NCBI GenBank assembly: GCA_030446525.1 | Contig: JAUJNC010000214.1 | Coordinates: 1 to 13,427 of the forward strand | Source: Armatimonadaceae bacterium | Lineage (GTDB): Bacteria; Armatimonadota; Armatimonadia; Armatimonadales; Armatimonadaceae | Direction: 5' to 3' | Length of the DNA stretch: 13,427 bases | Shown: piece after piece, positions 1 through 7,040 of the stretch | Layout: the number at the start of each line of letters is the position of its first letter | Position numbering within the stretch: the first letter of the stretch is position 1 | Made by a program: the position numbers and the translations under genes | Notes under the pieces: generated by a model | What the model was told of the DNA's origin: nothing | What the model saw: only the letters and a program-made list of their open reading frames with translations | The model's database searches: none

Positions 1-166
1 CATTTGAAGGTGGCTCGGCCTCGGTTCGGCCGGGCTGGCCGTCCTCGCCTGGTAGAAGGACACCGGGCTCCTCGGGTTCGGGGTGCTCCGATTTCAACAG
101 GTCTTGGAGCGCCTGAGAGGCGCTGCCGGCGGGCATGCTCAGGCCCCCGCGCTTCTTCTCGCTCAT
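1..166 (-). CDS. Small acidic hypothetical protein, N-terminal part (3' end outside window)
   Basis: An ATG at 166 overlaps the TGA of the upstream ATPase gene in an ATGA arrangement, so the two genes are very likely translationally coupled. The visible 55 residues begin MSEKKRGGLSMPAGSASQ, continue with a short amphipathic stretch (ALQDLLKSE), and then become rich in Pro, Glu and Gly, which looks disordered. The reading frame is open to the window edge. I do not recognise the family. The basic start followed by a short helix loosely recalls the N-termini of ParB-like adaptor proteins, but that is only an impression. Its position suggests it is a partner or substrate of the ATPase. Confidence 0.6.
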   Translation of the reverse strand, partial: MSEKKRGGLSMPAGSASQALQDLLKSEHPEPEEPGVLLPGEDGQPGRTEAEPPSN

Positions 167-996
167 GTGAGTTTGCCCCCCTGGAACTTGAACCGGAAGT
201 CGCGGATCGCCGCCTCCACCGCCTCGGGCGTCACGCACGAGTGCCCCCGGCCGGCGGCGTTGACGAGGGCTGCCCCGGAGAGCACGCAGAGGTCGCGGGG
301 AAGCCCCCCGGTGGCTTTGAAGATCGCGTGGTGCAGCGCCCCACCCGGGAAGAGGTTGTCGAAGCGGCCGCCTACCTTCTCCACCCGGTAGCGCAGCAGC
401 TCGATGGCGTCCTCGAACGAGAGGGGATCGAGGTAGGCGGCGCTCGTGATGCGGGACCGCAGCGCCGGGGCCTTCTCCAGCTTATTCGGGAAGTTCGGCT
501 GGGAAAGGAGCACGATCTGCAGGAGCTTACTCTTGCTCGTCTCCTGGTTGGAGAGCATGTGCAGGGTGTGCAGGTTCGGCCCGGCGATCTTCTGCGCCTC
601 GTCGATCATCAGAACGACCGTCTTTCCCTCCCGGTGGTGCTTCGCCAAGAAGCCGACCAGCTCTGCGGTGATGTCGCCGGTCCGGTTGTGGACCGGCAGC
701 CCATAGGCGCTCGTCACCTCACGTAAAAACTGCGCCGGCGTGCGCATGCCCATGTCGGTGAGGTACGCGACGACGTACCGCTCGTCCTGGCCGAGGCGCT
801 GGAACAGGAAGCGCGAGAGCGTCGTCTTGCCGGTCCCGATCTCTCCCTGCAGCAGGAAGAGGCCGAGGCGCTCCTCGATGGAGTAGAGGATCTTCACCAT
901 CGCGAGCTGGTGCTCGCGCGTCTCGTAGGCGAACTCCGGGTCCGGCGCCGTGGAGAAGGGGTTCGCCCGCATGCCGAACCGCTGGTAAATGTCCAC
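163..996 (-). CDS. ExeA/GspA-like AAA+ ATPase
   Basis: This 277-residue P-loop ATPase is of the ExeA type (COG3267-like, also close to TniB/MuB-type ATPases). The N-terminus has the family hallmark of an aromatic/Pro-Phe start (YQRFGMRANPFSTAPDPEF) followed by a conserved His (EHQLAM). Walker A is GEIGTGKTT at residues 51-59, Walker B is VVLMIDEAQ near 127-135, sensor-1-like LLSQPN is near 163-168, and a GGLPR motif near 230-234 suits sensor 2. I place the start at the GTG at 996, because GGAGG lies 5 nt upstream and the family homology begins there; an ATG at 1044 lies inside the -10 box of the promoter. Family members drive secretion-pore assembly, transposition-target selection or plasmid functions by ATP hydrolysis. 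Nothing here shows which. It is followed by a coupled small acidic gene. Confidence 0.85.
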   Translation of the reverse strand: MDIYQRFGMRANPFSTAPDPEFAYETREHQLAMVKILYSIEERLGLFLLQGEIGTGKTTLSRFLFQRLGQDERYVVAYLTDMGMRTPAQFLREVTSAYGLPVHNRTGDITAELVGFLAKHHREGKTVVLMIDEAQKIAGPNLHTLHMLSNQETSKSKLLQIVLLSQPNFPNKLEKAPALRSRITSAAYLDPLSFEDAIELLRYRVEKVGGRFDNLFPGGALHHAIFKATGGLPRDLCVLSGAALVNAAGRGHSCVTPEAVEAAIRDFRFKFQGGKLT

Positions 997-1011
997 AATC
1001 ACCTCCAGGGT

Positions 1012-1031
1012 GGTTTCTGTTATCAGAAACC
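1012..1031 (-). promoter_or_regulatory. Perfect hairpin/operator in the ATPase leader
   Basis: A perfect 8-bp inverted repeat (GGTTTCTG, loop of four, CAGAAACC) lies between the -10 box and the GTG start of the ATPase gene. With the predicted start of transcription near 1037 it would occupy roughly +6 to +25 of the mRNA. It ends just before the ribosome binding site at about 1001-1008. It could be a repressor operator on DNA or an mRNA stem controlling translation; the sequence does not decide between these. Confidence 0.6.
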
Positions 1032-1043
1032 AAAGTTGCGGCA

Positions 1044-1073
1044 ATTATACCGGGGATGGATGTGTGGTGTCAA
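1044..1073 (-). promoter_or_regulatory. Consensus sigma-70 type promoter for the ATPase operon
   Basis: On the minus strand, TTGACA (1073-1068) and TATAAT (1049-1044) are both perfect consensus hexamers separated by 18 bp. Transcription should start near 1037 and read into the ATPase gene. Such a strong core promoter next to a perfect palindrome usually means tight repression. Confidence 0.8.
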
Positions 1074-1204
1074 GCGCCCGGTGCAGTTGCCGTCGAGGCC
1101 GTAGCGGAGGACGGCACAGACCGCTCCGATCGGCAGAGCGTCACCAAGAGGCTATCTACGCGCGACGTGGGGGGCCGACCCGTGGCTGGCTCGGTACGGG
1201 GGCG

Positions 1205-1624
1205 TCAGACCGGGGAGCGGAAGCCCGGACGCTTATCCTGAGCCTCCCTAATCCACGGGTCGTGGCACATGCACCGCAGCACCTCCTGGCTGATGTCCCG
1301 CCAGTCGCTCCGCTCCCGCCCGCCCCGGACGCCGGCCATGGCGTCGGCAAACTCCCGGTTGGTGAGGCCCGGCAGGTCGGACCGCTCGCTATAGTCGCCG
1401 AGGATGACGATCCGATCACCGGCCCAGCGGCCCATCCACGCGTCGCGCTCTTTATGCAGGTCGCCGCCACCTCGGTCGTGGCTGCAGGCCAAAAGGATGG
1501 TCAGACCAGTGAGCGTCCCGTCGGCAGAGCAGCCGAATTCGAGCATCTTGAGGCCGTCGCCGAAGGCGTGGGGGGTAATGTATTCCTTCTTGTCGAGGTT
1601 AGCGGGCATGTGGTACTGGCCCAT
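1205..1624 (-). CDS. Conserved hypothetical protein (MGQYH... family)
   Basis: The 139-residue product starts MGQYHMPANLDKKEYITP and contains HAFGDGLKMLEFG, TGLTILLACS, a GGGDLH segment and WAGDRIVILGDYSE. I recognise these as the signature of a conserved uncharacterised family found on actinobacterial, Chloroflexota, haloarchaeal and similar plasmids and mobile regions. Its members all begin MGQY and share the phrases DGLKLLE, GRGGGDL and WAGDRI. The C-terminus (WRDISQEVLRCM) is helical. Its function is unknown. The start at 1624 is set by this family start; there is no Shine-Dalgarno sequence, but the motif ATCCGTAA lies 11 nt upstream. It is the last gene of a four-gene minus-strand operon, after a 47-bp gap. 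Confidence 0.85.
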   Translation of the reverse strand: MGQYHMPANLDKKEYITPHAFGDGLKMLEFGCSADGTLTGLTILLACSHDRGGGDLHKERDAWMGRWAGDRIVILGDYSERSDLPGLTNREFADAMAGVRGGRERSDWRDISQEVLRCMCHDPWIREAQDKRPGFRSPV

Positions 1625-1671
1625 AGAGGATGTGCTTACGGATAGGTTGAATGGCAGGAGGGGCCGGATTC

Positions 1672-1953
1672 TCAGTAGTCCTCCGGCCGCAGGATCGTCG
1701 TCGCGGAGCGGTCCGCCTCGGTGATCACCCACAGCCGCTTGCCGGTCGGCAGCATGTAGACCGAGAAGAGGCGGCTGCCGTCTTCGAGGGCGGCCTCGTT
1801 GAGGCCCCGGTCCTCGGGGTGGATCTCGCCCCAGTCGCCCGTCACGTGCCGGTGCAGGAGGCACAGAGCGGACGCGCGGGCTTCTAGCAGGTCATCCAGA
1901 GCGCCGGGGGTGGCGAGGGTCTGGCCCAGTGGGAACAGGGGAACGGTGGTCAT
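1672..1953 (-). CDS. Conserved plasmid-associated hypothetical protein
   Basis: The 93-residue protein starts MTTVPLFPLGQTLATPGAL and continues through LLHRHVTGDWGEI to LWVITEADRSATTILRPEDY at the end. This layout (FPLGQ..ATPGAL, RH..GDWG, LWIITEADRS.TT.LLPE.Y) is a well-known conserved hypothetical family carried on plasmids and integrative elements, sometimes loosely labelled plasmid-related protein. Its length matches the family and both ends are intact. Biochemical function is unknown. The start has no purine-rich ribosome site; instead ATCCGTAACTGCCCGCC directly precedes the ATG. The gene follows the 57-residue gene after 27 bp and precedes the MGQY-family gene. Confidence 0.88.
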   Translation of the reverse strand: MTTVPLFPLGQTLATPGALDDLLEARASALCLLHRHVTGDWGEIHPEDRGLNEAALEDGSRLFSVYMLPTGKRLWVITEADRSATTILRPEDY

Positions 1954-1980
1954 GGCGGGCAGTTACGGATAAGTGGTGGG

Positions 1981-2154
1981 TTAGAGGCCGAGCAAGCGGC
2001 GCAGGCCCCGGAGGCGGGCGGCGAGCCGGCAGCGGGTGCGTCTGCCGATCGCCAGGTCCAGGAAGCCCAACGTGACGCCTCGAGCAACCCGGACGGCTTC
2101 CCTGCGGAGGCTTTTGGCGATGTGGCGGGTTTCGGAGCGGAAGGTGGGAGTCAT
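1981..2154 (-). CDS. Small basic hypothetical protein (57 aa)
   Basis: The product starts MTPTFRSETRHIAKSLRRE and is very Arg/Leu-rich, ending RLAARLRGLRRLLGL, so it is probably an amphipathic cationic helix pair. I do not recognise the family. Support for coding comes from its place between two conserved genes on the same strand, from a tight 27-bp spacing to the next gene, and from an upstream leader (CCTAACTCCCCCGCC then ATG) almost the same as that of the next gene. It could bind nucleic acid or membrane; neither is shown. Confidence 0.6.
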   Translation of the reverse strand: MTPTFRSETRHIAKSLRREAVRVARGVTLGFLDLAIGRRTRCRLAARLRGLRRLLGL

Positions 2155-2190
2155 GGCGGGGGAGTTAGGGGTAGGTGAGTGGGGAGGGGG

Positions 2191-2349
2191 CTAGGCCCCC
2201 TCCTGCTGCATCAGTTCGCTCAGGCGCTGCTGGAAGGCCCGGTAGCCCTTGGTGCAGGAGGGCGTGTCGGCCATGTCCCACCAGGGGTCTACCTGGTTGC
2301 TGTAGGCTTGCGCTTCCTGGACGAGTTCAGCGTATCGCTGCGTGGTCAT
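2191..2349 (-). CDS. Small hypothetical protein (52 aa), first gene of the operon
   Basis: The product starts MTTQRYAELVQEAQAYSN, has a Trp pair (VDPWWDMADT), and ends with a glutamine-rich helix (FQQRLSELMQQEGA). It is acidic to neutral and probably all-helical; no known family is recognised. It is the first gene after the promoter at 2379-2407, with an AT-rich leader of about 30 nt. As in the other genes of the unit there is no Shine-Dalgarno sequence; GTAAGTTTCACCCG precedes the ATG. The next gene starts 36 bp downstream on the same strand. Confidence 0.6.
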   Translation of the reverse strand: MTTQRYAELVQEAQAYSNQVDPWWDMADTPSCTKGYRAFQQRLSELMQQEGA

Positions 2350-2378
2350 CGGGTGAAACTTACTTATTTATTATCTAT

Positions 2379-2407
2379 ATTTAATCATAATGATTAAGGA
2401 GTGTCAA
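2379..2407 (-). promoter_or_regulatory. Promoter of the small-gene operon
   Basis: On the minus strand a perfect -35 box TTGACA (2407-2402) is followed after 17 bp by TTAAAT (2384-2379); TAAATA one base further on is an alternative. The whole stretch is AT-rich, unlike the GC-rich surroundings. It reads into the 52-residue gene starting at 2349. Confidence 0.65.
2381..2397. promoter_or_regulatory. Perfect palindromic operator overlapping the -10 region
   Basis: TTAATCAT-A-ATGATTAA is a perfect 8+1+8 palindrome lying in the spacer and the -10 box of the small-gene promoter. A dimeric regulator bound here would block RNA polymerase. No repressor gene is evident in the operon unless one of the two smallest proteins serves as one. 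Confidence 0.65.
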
Positions 2408-2455
2408 CAATATGTTTAATCCTACCGCATGTTCGGGGATCAACTCCGTATAATA

Positions 2456-3516
2456 GAGTTGTGGTGCATTAGCGTTGAAGCCGTCTCCTGGCGTCTTTGT
2501 CCTTGGCTTCGGTTTCAGCCGCCGCATAGCTCTTGAGCGGACGACCCGCGGTGCCGGTTGACCAGGCCCGCCTACGACACGCACCACCGGAGAAGGATGT
2601 CACGCCCATGACGGAACACCTGCCACAGAACCGCTGCAAACCCATTGAGCCTGAGCCAGCGCGTGCTCCACCACCATCCGATACCGCCACAGATGCCGGT
2701 AAGCTTTGTGCCTCAGTCCGGGCGCGGCGGCCGCGACGTGCCTTGAACGGTTGTAACGCGCGCCGGGGTGATCCTTCTGGAGGCCATCGTAGCTCTGTGC
2801 GTCATCGCCGCCTCCTCCGGCGTCAGTCTGTCCAGCAATCCTATCTGCCGCAGCAGCGTCCGGTCGTGGTTGGCGTTGCCCGGCTCTCAGAGAGAGCATC
2901 GATGTGCGCTCCATCCGGGCGCACGCCCACCTGGTTCTTGAGCGTGTGCGCCTTCTTCTGCCCTATAGTAGGGCTTCTGCTGATCAGGGCAGGCGTGTCG
3001 CCCTTGGTGCTCCTGGATGCGCTGCTCTTTGGCATCAATGACCAGACGAACGTCAGGAAGGCATCCATCACCGCGTGCGGCGAGCGCAGCTTGGGCCGCT
3101 CGGGGAGCAGGGCGTCAAAGGCGAAGGTGCTCATGCTCTGCAAGGTAGCTAAAACATCCTTGAGATTGTCTTCGACATTAGTCTTGTTGAGCCCGAAGAA
3201 GAAGCCCAGGATCTCATAGGTGGTATAGACGCGCAGCCAGATGAGCGTCATCAGTAGCCGTCGGTCGCGAAGGTCATGGCGGTGGGGCTGTCCCGCCCCC
3301 GCTCAGACGCTGCCGGGGGCGTTTGTCGCGCTTCGTGATGTTGAGCGTGGCGCGGCGTCGGGCGTGGGCGGGTGCGACTTTCGTGGAGGGCGTCGAACTC
3401 GGCTACGCTCATGCCGGTCATGCTAACAAAGGCCCAGGGGCGGGCGGACAGTCGATAGGTCACCATGCTTGAAAGTTTACCAGACGAGACGACAACAAGC
3501 AATTGCGCCACAACTC
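2456..3516 (-). mobile_element. IS5-family insertion sequence (about 1.06 kb), nested in IS110 copy A
   Basis: The ends form imperfect terminal inverted repeats: GAGTTGTGGTGCATTAGC from 2456 on the plus strand, and GAGTTGTGGCGCAATTGC from 3516 on the minus strand. A TA dinucleotide flanks both ends as the target duplication, as known for the IS427-like group of IS5. The element carries one broken transposase gene on the minus strand. Confidence 0.75.
2469..3466 (-). pseudogene. IS5-family transposase (DDE_Tnp_4 type), frameshifted
   Basis: The start at 3466 gives MVTYRLSARPWAFVSMTGMS and EFDALHESR, the usual opening of this group. After a frame change comes IWLRVYTTYEILGFFFGL followed by KTNVEDNLKDVLATLQ (the helix-turn-helix part), then KKAHTLKNQVGVRPDG with LSES. 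The DDE core continues in other frames as YDGLQKDHPGA and YRMVVEHALAQ, and the tail as RPLKSYAAAE near 2520. At least three to four frameshifts are needed, so no active transposase is made. Substitutions are few compared with indels. Confidence 0.8.
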
Positions 3517-3517
3517 T

Positions 3518-5643
3518 AATGATACCGCCCGGAAAATAGCCGGTCTGCCGATGCGCCACCAGGCTTTGCTCTGGCCCCATTGCCGCCGCCATCTCCAGGG
3601 TCGCCTTGTAGCCCAACTTTTCCAAACGAGTAACCAGGCTTGGTGGTGTTGGCGGGACGCGGTTTCGTCGAAGTAGTCCCCGCCAATTCGTGGTAGGGCT
3701 CCTGGCGCGCCAGCAGGTAGTAGACGATCTGCAAGATAGAGTGCGCTACCGCCACCGTCGCCCGATTGGACCCACAGCGAGGATGATACTGTGCTTGCAG
3801 GTATGTCCGCACTTGACCGCCGACTGAGCCTGTCTTCGACCAGCGCACGGCGCAGCGCTCGATTGCCCTTGCGCGTCTTGCCGCTACGCTGCTTCGCCCG
3901 CACTCTCGTGATTGCCCCGGCGCCACCCCTGCCCAAGCGCACAGATGCCCGGTCAGCGCCCCATGTCGGTTCCGGTTGATGATGACTTGGGCCGTCGTCT
4001 GCCCAATTCCTGGATGCCGTCCACCAGCACGAGCGCCTCAGCGAAAGGGGCGCTGGCCTCTCTGGCTGCCGCCATCCAACCCGCTCGATGCTGGCCTCCA
4101 CGCTGTCGATCTGGCAGAGCAACCTGTTAAGCGAGCGCGTGATGCGCTTGACTTGCCCCTGCAGGGCCGCTTCCAACTCGGCCATCTTGCTGCGCAGTCG
4201 CCCGCGCGCCAGTCGGGCCAGATCCTGTGCACGCCTGGCCCGCGATCAGTGCTTGAGCCGCACGGCCGGGAGACACCCATCACGTCGGAGGCCACACACG
4301 CGAGCTTGATGTCCTCCAGTGTCTTCTGCACCCGGTTGATCAGTGCACGCGCTCCTCGGCCATACTGGTGCGAGCCCGCGTCAGATCGCGCAGGAGCTGA
4401 TCAGACCATGCTGAAGCAGTTGGGCCAGCCAGCGGGGGCGTCTTTGACATCGGTCTTCGGCAGGAGCGCAAGTTCCCTACCTTCACCCGCGACCTGCTCG
4501 CTGCGCGGGACTGGCTCCAAGAAGGCGGGGTGACCCATGTGGCGATGGAGAGCATCAGTGACTACTGGAAGCCGATCTACAATGTGCTGGAAGGCCACTT
4601 CGAACTGCTGCTGGTCAACCCTCAGCATGTCAAGAATGTGCCCGGCCGAAGACCGATGTCAAAGACGCCCGCTGGCTGGCCCAACTGCTCTTCAGCATGG
4701 TCTGATCCAGCCCAGCTTCGTGCCTGCCGCGGAGCAACGGGTCCTGCGCGATCTGACGCGGGCTCGCACCAGTATGGCCGAGGAGCGCGTGCGCCTGGAT
4801 CAACCGGGTGCAGAAGACACTGAGGACACCAACATCAGCTCGCGTGTGGCCTCCGACGTGATGGGTGTTCCTGGCCAAAGCGACTCCAAGCACTGATCGC
4901 GGGCCAGGAGCGATGCACAGGATCTGGCCCGACTGGCGCGCGGGCGACTGCGCAGCAAGGAGTTGCGCGATTCCTGCAGGGGCAAGTCAAAGCGCGCATC
5001 ACGCGCCTCATCTTAACGGAGTTGCTCTGCCAGATCGACAGCGTGGGAGGCCAGCATCGAGCGGTTGGATGTGGCCATTGAAGAGGCCAGCGCCCTGGCG
5101 CCTGTGCTGGTGGACGGCATCCCGGGAATTGGGCAGACGACGGCCCAAGTCATCATCAGCGAGATCGGAACCGACATGGGGCGCTTCCCACGGCCGGGCA
5201 TCTGTGCGCTTGGGCAGGGGCGGCGCCGGGGTAATCACGAGAGTGCGGGCAAGCAGCGCGCAAGACGCGCAAGGGCAATTCGGCGTGCTGCGCCGTGCGC
5301 TGGTCGAGGCAAACTTCGGTCGGCGGTCAAGTGCAAGGGGACATACCTGCAAGCACAGTATCGTCGTCTATGTCCTCGCTGTGGGTCCAATCGGGCGACG
5401 GTGGCGGTAGCGCACTCTATCTTGCAGATCGCCTACTACCTGCTGGCGCGCCAGGAGCCCTACCGCGAATTGGGCGGGGACTTCGACAAGCTGCGTCCCG
5501 CCAACACCACCAAGCGCCTGGTTACTCGTTTGGAAAAGCTGGGCTACAAGGCGACCCTGGAGATGGCGGCGGCAGCCTGGAGGCCAGAGCAAAGCCTGGT
5601 GGCGCATCGGCAGACCACGGCTATTTTCGGAGAAGTATCGTAG
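3518..5643. repeat. Giant imperfect inverted repeat made of two IS110 copies
   Basis: The left arm (3518-4460) and right arm (4646-5643) are inverted copies of the same IS110 transposase segment, over 90% identical by eye but with many small indels. They are separated by a 185-nt loop at 4461-4645. Clear anchor pairs are CGGTCTTCGG (4451-4460) with CCGAAGACCG (4646-4655), and the arm ends around the shared GCGCATCGGCAGACC. Single strands could fold into a hairpin of roughly 1 kb. Confidence 0.85.
4461..5643 (+). pseudogene. IS110-family transposase remnant, copy B
   Basis: Translation in several plus-strand frames gives QERKFPTFTRDLLAARDWLQ, THVAMESISDYWKPIYN, EGHFELLLVNPQHVKNVPG, then SKTPAGWPN (a shifted KTDVKDA region) and LRDLTRARTSMAEERV. 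Further on are VDGIPGIGQTTAQVIIS (the helix-hairpin-helix of Transposase_20), GTYLQAQYRR, VAVAHSILQIAYYLL and a C-terminus ending HRQTTAIFGEVS before the stop at 5643. The Glu of MES is the second DEDD residue, but the first ~35 codons including the first Asp (DVHK-like) are absent. Several indels interrupt it. The IS256 end begins 3 bp after its stop. Confidence 0.85.
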
Positions 5644-5645
5644 AA

Positions 5646-6982
5646 TGGTGTAAAAAGCCGGTCTCCTGAACGGAGGAGAAGCCACTCGCTGGGAGATGAA
5701 AGTGACCAAACCAACATCCTCAGGAGGAGAGAATGGCTCAATATCAGGTTACCGTAGAAGACCATCTGGTTTCAAGTCTCTTTAGCCGCCATGATGGGCT
5801 GGGACGTGCTCGTGGAGCAGGTCCTCAACCAGATCCTGGCAGCGCAGGCGACCGAGCCTGCTCCAAGCCCTGCCGCACGAGAGGACGCCCGTGCGGCAGG
5901 GCTACTGCAACGGGCATGGGGAGCGCCCGCTGCAGACGCGGGGTGGGCACGCTGCTGCAGGTCCCGCGGCGGCGCGGGGGCGAATTCTCGCCCGATCTCG
6001 GGAGCGTTACCAGCGGAGCGAGCAAGCTTTTGTCCTGGCGCTGATGGAGATGGTCGTGCAGGGGGGTCTCCACCCGCAAGGTGGAGGCGGTCACCAAGGA
6101 ACCCCCGGGGGTAGAGTTTTCCAAGTCCACCGTCTCGACGTTGTGCGCGCGGCTCGATCCTCTGGTCAGCGCCTGGAACGGGCGGGACCTTCGGGTCAGC
6201 GCTACCCTTCCTGATCGTGGATGCGGCTGGTGATCCGGGTGCGGCAGGAGGGTAGAGAGTCCGTCCATGCAGCGCTCTGATCGCCAGCGGTGTCAATGAG
6301 GAGGGTTACCGGGGAGGTGCTGGGGCTCCAGATCGGTGACGGCGAATCGGGAGTGTTCTTGGTCGGAACTGTTCGTCTGGCTCAAGAAGCGGGGCCTGTG
6401 TGGCGTCGACCTGGTGACCCGGATGATCATGCCGGGCTGGCGGCGGCGGTCAAGAAGCAGTTCCAGGGGGCCAGTTGGCAGCGCTGTCAGACGCATTTCT
6501 CTGGGAACGTGCTCGATGCCTGTCCCGAGAAGGAGCGCGTCGCTCTGAAGGCGCGTCTGCGCCGGATCTTCGAGGCGGCCGATCCCCAGAGATGGCGCGT
6601 TGAACTGGCCGAGACGCTGTCGGCGTTCTGGGCACGGCCCCCAGTTACCTGATCGCTCCGAGGCGGCTTTGAGGACGGGATTGCGGTGCTGTCTCTTCCG
6701 GAGCGCTATCGCAAGCGCCTGGAGGACGACTCAACTCGGCGGAACGGCCTCCACGAGGAGCCTCCGTCGCCGAGAGCGGGTGATCCGGATCTTTCCCAAC
6801 CGTGCCTCGGCGGGTCGCTTATTGGGGGCTGGCGCTCATGGAGCACGATGAGGCCTGGTCGACAGGTAAGGTCTATCTGGACATGAGCGAGTATTAAGTA
6901 AGTGGCGCCAGGCGCGAGAGCGAGCCGCGCTGATCGCGGCGTGAGTTAAGCGGGCAGGCTCTCGGCGAGAGAATTTACACCA
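5646..6982 (+). mobile_element. IS256-family insertion sequence (about 1.34 kb), degenerate
   Basis: The ends are marked by inverted TGGTGTAAA (5646-5654) and TTTACACCA (6974-6982), the usual GTGTAAA-type ends of IS256 elements; similarity beyond these 9 bp is weak. No 8-9 bp target duplication can be seen (CGTAGAAT on the left, ACTTTTGG on the right), so at least one flank has probably been rearranged after insertion. Confidence 0.75.
5733..6897 (+). pseudogene. IS256-family (Mutator-type) transposase, frameshifted
   Basis: The start at 5733 has a strong AGGAGG ribosome site 5 nt upstream and gives MAQYQVTVEDHL, typical of the family. Pieces then appear in all three frames: VEQVLNQILAAQATE, RQGYCNGHGER, YQRSEQAFVLALMEMVVQG, FSKSTVSTLCARLDPLV, GVNEEGYRG, SWSELFVWLKKRGLCGVDLV, then QFQGASWQRCQTHF, FEDGIAVLSLPERYRKRL, RRRERVIRIFPNRASA, and EHDEAWSTGKVYLDMSEY just before a TAA at 6895-6897. 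In this order they match a full-length ~400-residue transposase of the DDE type. More than five indels disrupt it, and the loss of ...LVTRMIMPG versus an expected DDHGGL run also affects the catalytic region. Confidence 0.88.
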
Positions 6983-7040
6983 CTTTTGGACTTGACACTG
7001 CCCAGAGCACGGCAACCACTATAAAGGACACGGCGCGCAT
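6975..7040 (-). pseudogene. Signal-peptide-like gene start cut off by the IS256 end
   Basis: An ATG at 7040 on the minus strand opens a short frame, MRAVSFIVVAVLWAVSS, with a basic start and a hydrophobic core typical of a secretion signal. It then runs directly into the IS256 terminal repeat at 6982 and stops at a TAA inside it. This suggests IS256 landed in the 5' part of a gene for an exported protein. There is no clear ribosome site, and the rest of the gene is not seen on the other side of the element, so confidence is low. Confidence 0.3.

Larger units (their letters stand above)
2440..4460 (-). pseudogene. IS110-family transposase remnant, copy A (interrupted by an IS5-family element)
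   Basis: Reading the minus strand from 4460, several frames together give the IS110 (DEDD/Transposase_20) order: KTDVKDA, LRDLTRARTSMAEERV, then QKTLEDIKLACVASDVMGVS, RSGKTRKGNRALRRALVE, AVAHSILQIVYYLLARQEP and a C-terminus ending HRQTGYFPGG. At least five frameshifts and internal deletions break it. The N-terminal DEDD part (about 95 codons) is missing, because at 4460 the sequence switches into an inverted copy. The 3' end is split by the IS5-type insertion at 2456-3516. Removing that insertion and one TA lets the frame run on to a TGA at 2440. Confidence 0.85.

Noticed and set aside
4..726. Long plus-strand open frame opposite the ATPase
   Set aside because: It is the antisense shadow of the ATPase gene, which has clear Walker motifs; GC-rich DNA commonly leaves such frames open.
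989..1645. Plus-strand 218-codon frame over the promoter and the MGQY gene
   Set aside because: It is antisense to a recognised family and crosses a consensus promoter; its protein shows no known pattern.
1625..1864. N-terminal extension of the MGQY-family gene
   Set aside because: The family starts at MGQY, and the extension overlaps the 93-residue gene in another frame with low-complexity Pro/Arg content.
6992..7025. TTGACA ... TATAAA promoter downstream of IS256
   Set aside because: The spacer is 22 bp, outside the workable range.
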